From Hyphomicrobiaceae bacterium (GTDB lineage Bacteria > Pseudomonadota > Alphaproteobacteria > Rhizobiales > Hyphomicrobiaceae): 64,000 nucleotides of DNA. A program made the translations under genes and the position numbers. Under the pieces are notes generated by a model. That model was given only the letters and a program-made list of their open reading frames with translations. It had not been told where the DNA came from and did no database searches. The DNA is taken from the NCBI GenBank assembly GCA_020638035.1, contig JACKJI010000012.1, positions 1 to 64,000 of the forward strand, in the 5' to 3' direction. Of this stretch, positions 17,234 to 26,186 are shown piece after piece (the first letter of the stretch is position 1; each line of letters begins with the position of its first letter).

Positions 17234-17754
17234 GGCCGGCGCCAGCGGATGATGGGGGCGCCGCACATCTGATCGCCGGCACACTGCTGCCGCCGATTGC
17301 GCTGCCTTCCTCGGCAGGCGTCAGCATTGATGTGTCGAAGCTCGGGGGCCGTGCCGTCGTCTTTGTCTATCCTTTTACTGGGGCGCCGGGCGTGCCCAAT
17401 CCGCCGGGTTGGGACGAGATCCCCGGAGCGCATGGCTCGACACCGGAAGCCGAAGGATTTCGCGACCAGATGCCGATGTTTGCCGTCAAGGGCATCAAGG
17501 TGTTCGGCCTCAGCGCGCAGCCTGTTACCCAGCAGGAGGCCTTCGCGCGCCGAGCTTCGATCACCTATCCGCTGTTGTCGGACGAGGGCTTGCAGTTTGC
17601 CGATGCGTTGCGGCTGCCGCGGTTCGAGACGGGTGGTGTCACGTATCTGAAGCGCCTGACGCTGCTGATCGAGGATGGGCGCATCGCGCGCACGTTCTAT
17701 CCCGTGCACCCGCCGCACACGCATGCACTCGACCTGCTCGCTGCCATCGGTTGA
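17215..17754 (+). CDS. Peroxiredoxin-fold (redoxin) protein without cysteine
   Basis: This 179-aa protein starts at an ATG preceded by GGGAGGGGAG. It follows the thioredoxin-fold pattern of AhpC/TSA proteins: a strand GRAVVFVYPF, a loop PGVPNPPGWDEIPGAHGSTPEAEGF, KVFGLSAQP, YPLLSDE, and FYPVHPP near the end. In active peroxiredoxins the peroxidatic Cys follows the YPF-type strand. Here that region has no Cys, and the whole protein contains none. It cannot be a classical thiol peroxidase; another ligand or binding role is possible. It is convergent with the DUF3775 gene. Confidence 0.78.
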   Translation: MAEAWPWPAPADDGGAAHLIAGTLLPPIALPSSAGVSIDVSKLGGRAVVFVYPFTGAPGVPNPPGWDEIPGAHGSTPEAEGFRDQMPMFAVKGIKVFGLSAQPVTQQEAFARRASITYPLLSDEGLQFADALRLPRFETGGVTYLKRLTLLIEDGRIARTFYPVHPPHTHALDLLAAIG

Positions 17755-17821
17755 GGGCCGCTCAGGCCGGATGACCGACGTCATCCGAGCCCGGCTGTGT
17801 TCAGGTGAAATGCGAGGAGCG

Positions 17822-18211
17822 TTAGAGCACGTCGCCTTCGGCATCCTCGATCGACACGCCCATCCGGTCCAGCCCCTCTTCGAGGTAGTCGGCGAGCAAC
17901 GGCTGGCCCAGCAGATAGGCGGCGACCGAGTTGACGCGTTCGTTCTGCGCCGTCTCGATCGCCTCGTCGAAATCCTCCGGATCGAACGTGCCGCGCCCGA
18001 CCCAGCACAGCGCCACAAGCTGGGTCTGCTCGTCGTCGTTCAAGGCATCGATGAAGCCGACCAGTTCGTCATGCAAGCCGCGATCGGCGCTCGATTCTTC
18101 GGCCCCGCCATCGTCCTCGTTGTCCGTGTTCCACACGTCGACCTTGGCGTCGTACTCGCGGGCGCGGATGATGACGTGCGCGACCTTCTCCGGGGCGATT
18201 TCGAGCGGCAT
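17822..18211 (-). CDS. DUF3775 domain-containing protein
   Basis: This is a 129-aa acidic cytoplasmic protein with the DUF3775 pattern: KVAHVIIRAREYDAKVDV, HDELVGFIDALNDDEQTQLVALCWVGRG in overlapping segments, then LLGQPLLADYLEEGLD and a short acidic tail. The ATG at 18211 has GAGG nine bases upstream and matches the usual family N-terminus (MPLEIAPEKV), so it is preferred to 18265. The function of the family is not established. Confidence 0.82.
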   Translation of the reverse strand: MPLEIAPEKVAHVIIRAREYDAKVDVWNTDNEDDGGAEESSADRGLHDELVGFIDALNDDEQTQLVALCWVGRGTFDPEDFDEAIETAQNERVNSVAAYLLGQPLLADYLEEGLDRMGVSIEDAEGDVL

Positions 18212-18399
18212 TTTCGTTGGCCTCATCTGGGCATTGAGGGGGGTAGGAAAGGTATATCGCGACACCGGCCGGCGCCGAGTCGAGCCTCAATACGCATCTG
18301 ACAACGAAGTGCGCCTTTCTGCAATTAATTCAGAACGCGACACGCGGTCCTGCGGTGCTGGCAGGGGGCAGGACGGGGCTGGAGCGCTGACCACGTCCG

Positions 18400-19122
18400 T
18401 CAGCCGTCGATGTGTGTGCGGATGCCGGCGAACACCGCCCGGAACATGTCGGTCGTCAGCCGGCCGGTATTGGTGTTGTAGCGGGAGCAGTGGAAGCTGT
18501 CGGCGAGGATCAGTCCGTCGCCGATGTCGTGCTTCGCGCCGTGGGCAAAGGCGTAAGCAGCCTTGCGCCGGCCGAGCGCGGCCAGGGTCTGATCGTGGGC
18601 AATGCGGCCAAGCGCCAGGAGGACGGCAAGCCGGGGCTGGGCGGCGATGCGGCCGGCAAGGAATGGGCGGCAGGCTGTGATCTCGGCTGGCGTGGGCTTG
18701 TTTTCAGGCGGTACGCAGCGAACGGCGTTGGTGATCATGCAGTCGGTGAGTTCGAGCCCATCGTCGGTCGCTGCACCATAGCGGCCCCGGGCGAATCCGA
18801 ATTCGAGCAGCGTCTGGTAGAGCAGGTCGCCCGCATAATCGCCGGTGAACGGCCGCCCGGTTCGGTTGGCTCCTCTGAGGCCAGGAGCGAGGCCGACGAT
18901 CAGTAGCCGACCGGCTGGATCGCCAAACGAGGGGACAGGGGCGTTGAACCACGTGGGCTCGGCACGGTGGTTGGCCGCACGGAATTCGGTCAGCCGGGGA
19001 CAGAGGGTGCAACCGGAAGGCGGCTCGGCACACGTGGTTGCCTTGTGGCCTCCCCCGTGGAACTTGGGCGGATGTGCGGGCGACGGAGGCGTCTTGCGAC
19101 GCTTACTTAGGGCCATCTGCAT
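18400..19122 (-). CDS. udgB: Uracil-DNA glycosylase, family 5 (UDGb-like)
   Basis: This 240-aa DNA repair glycosylase removes uracil and other deaminated bases. Motif 1 is GLAPGLRGANRTGRPFTGD, typical of family 5 rather than family 4, and motif 2 is HCSRYNTNTGRLT. Iron-sulfur cluster cysteines appear as CTLCPRL near the N-terminus, with CVPPENKPTPAEITAC in the middle. The N-terminal 30 residues are basic and Pro/His-rich. It stands alone on - between DUF3775 and the NYN gene. Confidence 0.88.
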   Translation of the reverse strand: MQMALSKRRKTPPSPAHPPKFHGGGHKATTCAEPPSGCTLCPRLTEFRAANHRAEPTWFNAPVPSFGDPAGRLLIVGLAPGLRGANRTGRPFTGDYAGDLLYQTLLEFGFARGRYGAATDDGLELTDCMITNAVRCVPPENKPTPAEITACRPFLAGRIAAQPRLAVLLALGRIAHDQTLAALGRRKAAYAFAHGAKHDIGDGLILADSFHCSRYNTNTGRLTTDMFRAVFAGIRTHIDG

Positions 19123-19157
19123 GGTCCAGCGCGCCGGCTACCGGGCGCGGGTCCGCG

Positions 19158-19808
19158 TTAAACACCTTCCGGCAGATCATCACCGTCCTCAAAGGGAACG
19201 GGTTCGACGTTGCTACGGTGGTTGTTGTTGCTGCCGCGTGCGGGATAGCTGCGCGATTCGCTGCGTCCGGCGCGTTGGGCGGGGTCGCGGCCAATGACAC
19301 CTTCCAGATCGGCCAAATCGATGAACTGGTCGGCTTGGCGGCGCAGCTCGTCGGCGATCATCGGGGGTTGGGTCTGCAGAGTGGAAAGAACGCTTACGCG
19401 CTTGCCCTTCTGTTGCAAGGCTGCAACCAGACCGCGAAAATCACCGTCCCCTGAGAAAAGCACGATGTGGTCGAGCGTTTCTGCCAGCCGCATCGCATCG
19501 ACGGCGAGCTCGATGTCCATGTTGCCCTTGACCTTGCGGCGGCCGGTGGAGTCGGTGAACTCCTTCGTCGGCTTGGTGACCATCGTGTAGCCGTTGTAGT
19601 CCAGCCAATCGATCAAGGGTCGGATCGACGAGTACTCCTGATCCTCGGCGAGAGCCGTGTAATACAGTGCGCGGACCAGCTGTGCACGCTGGCGGAAATA
19701 GGCCAGCAGCCGCTTGTAGTCGATGTCGAAACCGAGCGCCTTTGACGTCGCATAAAGATTGGCGCCATCAATGAAGAGCGCGATCCGCTCGTGTGGGTAG
19801 AAGTGCAT
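19158..19808 (-). CDS. NYN domain protein (LabA/DUF88-like)
   Basis: This 216-aa predicted PIN-like ribonuclease-fold protein has the conserved acidic motifs FIDGANLY (first Asp), KGNMDIELAVDAM and VLFSGDGDFRGLVAAL. The C-terminal 40 residues are Arg/Asn/Ser-rich and look disordered. LabA-type NYN proteins upstream of rpoZ/rel are common in this order. An RNA-processing role is family inference; no substrate is shown. Confidence 0.88.
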   Translation of the reverse strand: MHFYPHERIALFIDGANLYATSKALGFDIDYKRLLAYFRQRAQLVRALYYTALAEDQEYSSIRPLIDWLDYNGYTMVTKPTKEFTDSTGRRKVKGNMDIELAVDAMRLAETLDHIVLFSGDGDFRGLVAALQQKGKRVSVLSTLQTQPPMIADELRRQADQFIDLADLEGVIGRDPAQRAGRSESRSYPARGSNNNHRSNVEPVPFEDGDDLPEGV

Positions 19809-20709
19809 TTTTTAAGTCCTGAGCGCGCAAGGCTTTGCCTCACGCGCCTACATTGGTTTCGGTTTCTACAGGTTGCCGCCGCGCAACCCGAAGTTGTTCG
19901 AAGGTGGCAGAAGGGAGCCTAAAATGTCAACGCGCACACGCGCTTAACGTTCCTTCGAGCGGAGTATGGTAATGCGATGAACAGCTTGCAATCACAGCGC
20001 CCGTATAACACTCTTTCAAGCTACTGCCATAAACCGGCTGCTGGCGCCGTATTTAGGGTTGCGTTCGCAGGAATGCAATGCGTTCTGACAGCAATCATTC
20101 GTGATCGTATTTGTGAAGTCCGGTGATGGCGATCTGTGCCAGTTCGCTGCACACACGTTGGACGAGTGCCGCTAGCAGCGCAACAGAGGAGATTATCGAA
20201 CGGGCAACAGGCGCGTTCATGCGCGGCATTGGTGCACCACCGCTGGGACCACATTGGCATGCGTGAGAGTCCATCATGCCCCTGAGTAGTTGGTTACTCC
20301 GACATCATGCTCGGAGCTTCGTTCCGGCGCCGAGGTTTGTGGCGCTCGGTGCCGGGTGAGCGACGCCGCGAGCCGGCGCTGCACCGACCCGATGCTTCGC
20401 CGCTCACTACAACCTTGAGGGGTGCGGCGGGATGGTGGCGGGCTCGAACGGTCTTGTATCCAGCTGTTTTTCATGTCAAACAAGACGTAATGTGGCTGAG
20501 CGGGCGGGGTGCGGTAATCGCAGCCCAGCTTTTTTGCGTGCTCAAGTCCTGATCTGGCAGCGCTTCGGTCGATCCGCGGTAATCTTGGCTTTGTGGTAGC
20601 CGAAGGCAAGATTGCGCAAGTTCCGCAGCTAAGCCTTGAGGGTCTGGAACGAGAGTCGCTTGGCGCGGCCATGCCCTTGCAACCCGTTTAACAGTGCGAA
20701 AGGACGCCC
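19809..20709. other. Gene-poor 0.9-kb region upstream of rpoZ
   Basis: I can support no gene here. Open frames on both strands (for example - strand 20095-20277) are short and lack family resemblance. T-rich spots near 20466 and 20530 might belong to an untranslated RNA or terminator, but no tmRNA, 6S, SRP or RNase P signature is recognisable. The rpoZ promoter must lie in the right part. Confidence 0.4.
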
Positions 20710-21138
20710 ATGGCTCGCGTCACCGTCGAGGACTGCGTCGACAAGGTCCCCAATCGCTTCGAACTCGTCTTGCTTGCCGCACACCGCGCCCGCGCCATCG
20801 CAGGCGGTGGTGCGATCACGGTCGATCCTGACAACGACAAGAACCCGGTCATCGCGCTGCGCGAGATCGCGGAGCTGACGATTCCGCCCGATGACATGCG
20901 CGAGAACCTGATCCATTCGATCCAGAAGAACGTCGAGGTGGATGAGCCGGAAGCTGCGGCTGCACCGTTGCTGCCGGCTGACCGTCGTGCACCGGTTCTG
21001 GGGCGTGACGACCAGTCGATCGATACCCAGGTCGATGTCATGACCGAGGAGCAGCTGCTGCGGGGCCTTGAGGCGTTGACGCCGTCTGAGCCGTCGGCAG
21101 CCGGCGGTGGGTCTGGTCCGCGCGACCGCGGCCGCTGA
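20710..21138 (+). CDS. rpoZ: DNA-directed RNA polymerase omega subunit
   Basis: This 142-aa omega subunit assists RNA polymerase assembly. The N-terminus MARVTVEDCVDKVPNRFELVL and the following AAHRARAI match the family, as does NPVIALREIA. The C-terminal extension (from about residue 80) is acidic, then Gly/Arg-rich, as in other Hyphomicrobiales. It lies directly upstream of rel, the usual order. Confidence 0.95.
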   Translation: MARVTVEDCVDKVPNRFELVLLAAHRARAIAGGGAITVDPDNDKNPVIALREIAELTIPPDDMRENLIHSIQKNVEVDEPEAAAAPLLPADRRAPVLGRDDQSIDTQVDVMTEEQLLRGLEALTPSEPSAAGGGSGPRDRGR

Positions 21139-21366
21139 CCCTTAACTCCTTCGCAGGACGTGGGCTGCTTGGGCTTGCTTTGCTGGTGGGCGAGGGGCGA
21201 CGGATGGCACTGCATGTTGTGTGGTGCTGAGCAGCTCGTCGTTGTCGATTGCGCCGTGATCAAGAGGCGCGAGGCGCGAACGAGACCAAGCCGATGCTTG
21301 CAGCCTTCGATTGATTGAAACACGGTGCAGGGTCTCCGGTTCCGCTGGTGAGGAGGCCAGCCGGAC

Positions 21367-23697
21367 ATGATGCGGCAGTACGAGCTCGTCGAACGGGTTC
21401 TGAGTTACGATCCCAAGGCCGACGAGGCGCTTTTGAATCGCGCCTATGTCTACGCAATGCGCGCGCATGGAGCGCAGAAGCGCGCCGACGGCGCGCCCTA
21501 TTTCTCCCACCCGCTCGAGGTTGCAGCGATCCTCACCGAGTTCAAGCTCGATGATGCGACCATCGTGACCGCGCTGCTGCATGACGTCATCGAAGACACC
21601 GATGCCACGCGGGCCGAGATCGATCAGTTGTTCGGCGGCGAGATCGGCGCGCTCGTCGATGGTCTCACCAAGATCAAGAAACTCGACCTCATCACCAAGG
21701 AAGCCCAACAGGCGGAAAACTTCCGCAAGCTCCTGGTGGCAATCTCGTCCGACATACGTGTGCTGCTGGTGAAACTTGCCGACCGGCTGCACAACATGCG
21801 CACGTTGGAGCACAAGAAGCCGGCGAGCCGCGCCCGCACCTCTCAAGAGACGCTCGACATCTACGCGCCACTCGCGGGCCTGATGGGCATTCAGGCCATG
21901 CGCGACGAGCTGGAGGATCATGCCTTCCGCTGGCTTTATCCCGAAGCGCACGAGGCGGTTACCGGCAAGCTCGTCGAGCTGCGCCGGAAGAATGAGAATC
22001 TCGTCGAGGACATCCGCCTGTCGCTCAGCCGCAAGCTCGCGGAAATGGGCGTGGAGGCCGAGGTCATGGGGCGCGAGAAGCGGCCCTATGCGATCTGGCG
22101 AAAGATGCAGAACAAGCAGATCTCGCTGGAGCAGCTTTCCGACATTTATGCGTTCCGCATCATCGTCGAGGAGGTCGACCAGTGTTACCGTGTGCTGGGC
22201 GTCGTTCATCGCACATGGCAGATGGTGCCGGGTCGCTTCAAGGACTACATTTCTGTTCCCAAGCGCAACAACTACCGCTCGCTGCATACGACACTGATCG
22301 GCCCGCGCGCGCAGCGTGTCGAATTGCAGATCCGCACGCGCGAGATGCATGAGGTCGCCGAGTACGGTATTGCCGCGCACGCCCTCTACAAGAACGGCAT
22401 GATGCTCCGGTCCGCTGTCGCCGACGTCGCGCGCGGTGCGATTCGGGCCAACGAGGGACATACGGCCGAGGAACTGGTCTCGGGCCTTGATGCCAACGGC
22501 GCGAACGTCGTCCACGCGCACGATACCGAGACGGAACACAACCCCTATTTCCGTCTGCGTCAGCTCGTCTCGACGCTGCTTGAGGGGTCCAACTCGGAAG
22601 AGTTTCTGGAGCACACCAAGCTGGAGCTGTTCCATGACCAGGTGTTCTGCTTCAGCCCGAAGGGACGGCTCATCGCTTTGCCGCATGGGGCGACAGCGCT
22701 CGATTTCGCCTATGCCGTTCACACCGATATCGGCAATACCGCGGTCAGCTCCTACATCAACGGGCGCCGTTCTCCCATCGATACCCTTCTGCGCAACGGC
22801 GACGAGGTCCAGATCCTCACCTCCAAGACGCATCGTCCGCCGCTCGTCTGGGAAAAGTTCGTTGCCACGGGTCGCGCCCGCAGCGCCATTCGGCGTATCG
22901 CGCGCGAATCGGCGCGCCAGCAATATTCCGAACTCGGGCGCCGATTGCTCGCCTCCAAGTTCGAGGCGGCAAACATCGGTTTTGGCGATGACAAGATTCG
23001 CCGCGTCCTGCCGCGTCTCAACCAGAAGTCGCTGGAGGATCTCTACGCCGCCGTCGCGCGCAACGAGTTGGCGCCGGCCGTGGTTATCAAGGCCGTTGCT
23101 CCCGATGCACTGCTTCCCGAACCCGTGGTCCCGCCCCGGCGTCCTCGCAACCGATACGATACGGTTCAGAATCAAGAGGGGTGGTTCAACCTCTCGAAGG
23201 TCATGGGGCTCAAATTCAAGCTCGGTAACATCGCCGCTGGGGAACAGGCCGCACGCCCCAATGCACCGCTGCGGCTGATGCGCTCCGACATGCCGGTGGT
23301 GTTCGAGGAGGGCGGCGCGGTGCCCGGTGATCGTATCGTCGGCATCGCAACTCCGGATGGCATCCACATCTTCCAGATTCATTCGCCACGCCTGCAGGAG
23401 TTCGAGCACGAGAACTGGATCGACGTGACGTGGGACCTCGATCCCGAGGAGCCCGTCCGCTTTCCGGCGCACATTACAGTGACCGCGCTCAACGAGCCGG
23501 GTTCGTTGGCCGAGATTGCCCACGTAATCGGCGTCGCCGATGGCAACATCGATAACGTCAAGATGATGCATCGGGGTGCAGACTTCACGGAGCTGAAGAT
23601 CGACCTCGAAGTCTGGGATCTCTCCCACCTCAACCAGATCATTGCGGGTCTGCGCCAGAAGGCCGTGGTCAATGCCGTGGAACGGGTATTCGAGTGA
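21367..23697 (+). CDS. rel: Bifunctional (p)ppGpp synthetase/hydrolase (Rel/SpoT)
   Basis: This 776-aa long RSH protein appears to be the only one in the window. The N-terminal HD hydrolase domain is intact (YFSHPLEVA, LLHDVIEDT). The synthetase domain has the RFKDYI motif, the RXKD form of bifunctional enzymes, plus PKRNNYRSLHTT and ELQIRTREMHEVAEYG. A TGS domain (FSPKGRLIALPHGATALDFA) and a C-terminal ACT domain (ITVTALNEPGSLAEIAHVIG) follow. AGGAGG precedes the ATG-ATG start. The family sets the stringent response and cell-cycle pace in alphaproteobacteria. Confidence 0.95.
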   Translation: MMRQYELVERVLSYDPKADEALLNRAYVYAMRAHGAQKRADGAPYFSHPLEVAAILTEFKLDDATIVTALLHDVIEDTDATRAEIDQLFGGEIGALVDGLTKIKKLDLITKEAQQAENFRKLLVAISSDIRVLLVKLADRLHNMRTLEHKKPASRARTSQETLDIYAPLAGLMGIQAMRDELEDHAFRWLYPEAHEAVTGKLVELRRKNENLVEDIRLSLSRKLAEMGVEAEVMGREKRPYAIWRKMQNKQISLEQLSDIYAFRIIVEEVDQCYRVLGVVHRTWQMVPGRFKDYISVPKRNNYRSLHTTLIGPRAQRVELQIRTREMHEVAEYGIAAHALYKNGMMLRSAVADVARGAIRANEGHTAEELVSGLDANGANVVHAHDTETEHNPYFRLRQLVSTLLEGSNSEEFLEHTKLELFHDQVFCFSPKGRLIALPHGATALDFAYAVHTDIGNTAVSSYINGRRSPIDTLLRNGDEVQILTSKTHRPPLVWEKFVATGRARSAIRRIARESARQQYSELGRRLLASKFEAANIGFGDDKIRRVLPRLNQKSLEDLYAAVARNELAPAVVIKAVAPDALLPEPVVPPRRPRNRYDTVQNQEGWFNLSKVMGLKFKLGNIAAGEQAARPNAPLRLMRSDMPVVFEEGGAVPGDRIVGIATPDGIHIFQIHSPRLQEFEHENWIDVTWDLDPEEPVRFPAHITVTALNEPGSLAEIAHVIGVADGNIDNVKMMHRGADFTELKIDLEVWDLSHLNQIIAGLRQKAVVNAVERVFE

Positions 23698-24070
23698 CGG
23701 GACGGCTTGTCCTACTTTGCATGCTCCGGGTCGGATCAGGCGCTGCTGTCTGGGCTTTGATCCGATCGGTTGCGGGGTTTTGGACAGTTGCTCCCGCGCC
23801 GCACTTGCGCCCGGAATGACAAAGGTCCGCCGACACACCTCGTCGGCGGGTGCGATATCGGCCTAGAGTTGCTATCCGGCATGAGCAGGCGAGGCTCCCG
23901 GGCGGTGTCGGTGGCTCACTCGCCCAGCGACCGGCTGCCGCGTTGCGCCGGAGCCTGCAAAGCCGGACATTCGCGCCGCCGCAAGGGGCCGGATTTGGGT
24001 TCAGCGGCGGTCTTGTTGCGCTCAGTCTTAGCGTCGGTGTCGTCGTCCAGGTCTGTCGAGGGCGGAGAGC
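23698..24070. other. Intergenic region after rel with hairpin
   Basis: This stretch has no supported gene. A perfect 8-bp inverted repeat, CCGCCGAC (23827-23834) and GTCGGCGG (23842-23849) with a 7-base loop, is not followed by a T-run; it could end the rel transcript with Rho help or be unrelated. Confidence 0.4.
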
Positions 24071-24700
24071 ATGTTGTTCAAGCGGCGCGTTGCGCCGGAC
24101 ATCGCAGAGCGATTGCGCGTTTGGCTGTGGCCGCGCCGGAGCTGGTCGCGGTCGCTGCGCTACGTGCTGTTGCGCATCATTCGCCTGCGCGCAAATCCGC
24201 ATTCGCTGGCGCTTGGCTGTGCAGCCGGCGTGTTTGCCGCCTGCACACCGCTAATCGGCGGGCAAATCGTCATGGCCGTCCTGCTGGCCTATACGCTGCG
24301 CGCCAACATTCCTGCCGCCATCCTGGCCACCTTCTTCGGCAATCCCTTAAGTTGGCCCGTAATCTGGGCTGCCACCTACGTCGCCGGCATTCACATGATC
24401 GGTGGGGATGCAGGGGCGGCGAGTGTCGGTGAATTGCACGCCCGTGTGGATGTGCTCTGGCAGGCGATGCTCGGCCAGTCGCCCGAACTCATCGCGGCTG
24501 CAGCGGCCTTCGTCGGACCGGTGGTCATGCCGATGCTGGCAGGCAGCCTGCCGATTGGCCTCGCCGCGGGGCTGTTGATTTATTATATCATGCGAGCGGC
24601 GACACGGGCCGTTCAGCAGCGGCGCATGAGCCGCGCATGTGCACCGGTCGTTGCAGGCGCGCTCTTCGATGCGCCTGAGCTGGCTGAAACACATGCGTAA
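24071..24700 (+). CDS. DUF2062 domain-containing membrane protein
   Basis: This 209-aa protein carries the DUF2062 pattern: RLRANPHSLALGCAAGVFAACTPLIGGQ, then LRANIPAAILATFFGNPLSWPVIW, with two to three further hydrophobic stretches (GPVVMPMLAGSLPIGLAAGLLIYYI). An N-terminal basic segment (KRRVAPDIAERLRVWLWPRRSW) precedes. GGAGAG lies just before the ATG. It sits 5 bases upstream of pdxJ. The function is unknown. Confidence 0.87.
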   Translation: MLFKRRVAPDIAERLRVWLWPRRSWSRSLRYVLLRIIRLRANPHSLALGCAAGVFAACTPLIGGQIVMAVLLAYTLRANIPAAILATFFGNPLSWPVIWAATYVAGIHMIGGDAGAASVGELHARVDVLWQAMLGQSPELIAAAAAFVGPVVMPMLAGSLPIGLAAGLLIYYIMRAATRAVQQRRMSRACAPVVAGALFDAPELAETHA

Positions 24701-24705
24701 AGAAC

Positions 24706-25548
24706 ATGCGTAGAGAAAATGGGGCGCGCGCACTGCGCCTCGGTGTCAACATCGATCACGTTGCCACTATTCGCAATGCTCGGGGCGGGCTTCATCCCGA
24801 TCCGCTGCGTGCTGCCCATATCGCGGTTGCGGCCGGTGCCGACGGCATCACAGCGCACTTGCGCGAGGATCGCCGGCACATCTCGGACGAAGACATCACG
24901 CGCCTGAAACGCGAGTTGACCCGGCCGCTGAACCTGGAGATGGCGGCCACGGACGAGATGCTGAAGATCGCATTGAAGCATCGGCCCAACGCCTGCTGCC
25001 TGGTGCCCGAACGGCGCGAAGAGCGTACGACCGAAGGTGGTCTCGACGTCGCGGGTGGCGGCGCGCGGCTTCAGCGCATCGTTGCCGCTCTTAAGGGCGC
25101 AGGCATCCGTGTCTCGCTGTTCATCGAGCCTGACCCGACCACCATTCGTGCCGCCGCTGCCGTTGGGGCCGATATCGTGGAGCTGCACACCGGGCGCTAT
25201 TGCGAGCTGGCGCTGGAGAATTCAAAGCGGGTTGCCGCCGAGGTGCGCCGCCTCGCCACTGCGGCCGCTGCTGCCGATGCTGCTGGGCTCGAAGTTCACG
25301 CCGGTCATGGGTTGACCTACAACACGGTCGCCGCAGTTGCTGCGATGCCTGAGATCGTCGAACTCAACATCGGCCACTTCCTGATTGGCGAGGCGATCTT
25401 CGGCGGGCTCAATCAGTCCGTCACGCACATGCGCAAGCTGATGGACGAGGCACGGGCGGGGCAAGTGGCTAACGCCGTGGCGTCCTCACCGTCCGCGTCC
25501 GCGGTGACACGCAGACCCGCAGCCGGCAAGGCGCGCGCCAAGCCATGA
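24706..25548 (+). CDS. pdxJ: Pyridoxine 5'-phosphate synthase
   Basis: This TIM-barrel enzyme condenses 1-deoxyxylulose 5-phosphate with 3-amino-2-oxopropyl phosphate in vitamin B6 synthesis. It is 280 aa. Motifs are GVNIDHVATIRNARGG, GADGITAHLREDRRHI, CLVPERREERTTEGG, VSLFIEPDP, ELHTGRYCE and VHAGHGLTYNTV. The C-terminal 40 residues extend beyond the usual length and are Ala/Ser-rich. Its stop overlaps the acpS start (ATGA). Confidence 0.96.
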   Translation: MRRENGARALRLGVNIDHVATIRNARGGLHPDPLRAAHIAVAAGADGITAHLREDRRHISDEDITRLKRELTRPLNLEMAATDEMLKIALKHRPNACCLVPERREERTTEGGLDVAGGGARLQRIVAALKGAGIRVSLFIEPDPTTIRAAAAVGADIVELHTGRYCELALENSKRVAAEVRRLATAAAAADAAGLEVHAGHGLTYNTVAAVAAMPEIVELNIGHFLIGEAIFGGLNQSVTHMRKLMDEARAGQVANAVASSPSASAVTRRPAAGKARAKP

Positions 25549-25961
25549 TCATCGGGCTCGGCAATGATCTGATCGATATCCGCCGCATCGAGCGGACGCT
25601 GGACCGGTTCGGGGAGCGGTTTCTCCTGCGCGTCTTCACCGACATCGAGCGGCAAAAGTCCGATCGGCGGGTGATGACGCGTGCGGCCTGTTATGCCAAG
25701 CGTTTTGCGGCCAAGGAGGCTTGCTCCAAGGCTCTGGGCACCGGTTTTCGCCAGGGCGTTTTCTGGCGTGACATGGGGGTGGTCAACCTGCCCAGCGGTC
25801 GGCCAACGCTGCATCTGACCGGCGGCGCGCGCCAGCGCCTCGTCGATCTGACGCCCGAGGGCATGGACGTGCGCATCGATCTGACGCTGACCGATGATTT
25901 TCCCTTAGCCCAGGCGATCGTCATCATCTCGGCCATTCCAATGAAGATCGATCCCCGATAG
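25545..25961 (+). CDS. acpS: Holo-[acyl-carrier-protein] synthase
   Basis: This 138-aa enzyme transfers phosphopantetheine from CoA to the acyl carrier protein. The Mg-binding motif GLGNDLIDIRRIE and the second motif FAAKEACSKALGTG are intact. The ATG overlaps the pdxJ stop by four bases, indicating translational coupling. The pdxJ-acpS-lepB-rnc-era order is the standard one in Hyphomicrobiales. Confidence 0.96.
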   Translation: MIIGLGNDLIDIRRIERTLDRFGERFLLRVFTDIERQKSDRRVMTRAACYAKRFAAKEACSKALGTGFRQGVFWRDMGVVNLPSGRPTLHLTGGARQRLVDLTPEGMDVRIDLTLTDDFPLAQAIVIISAIPMKIDPR

Positions 25962-26186
25962 AGGCACCCGGCATGGTGCGGCAGACTGTTTTCGATCAAT
26001 TGCGCGCCTGCGCCGAAGCCGCTATAGGCAACGGATCGAGACAATGGTTTCAGCATACCGACGAACCGCTGTGATGCGGTACGTGATCAGTTTTGCTCAG
26101 CCTGTGAATTGGGCGGGCGCGCTCAGGATATCTGTCCCCGTGGGGAGAGACGGGATCCCGGGGGAACAGGACGACAGGCGCAGTAC

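Noticed and set aside
20095..20277. Possible 60-aa protein on -
   Set aside because: There is a reasonable ribosome-binding site, but no recognisable sequence features and no context support.
21142..23838. 898-codon open frame antisense to rel
   Set aside because: Its codons mirror the rel gene; the translation has no family resemblance and arises from high GC at third positions.
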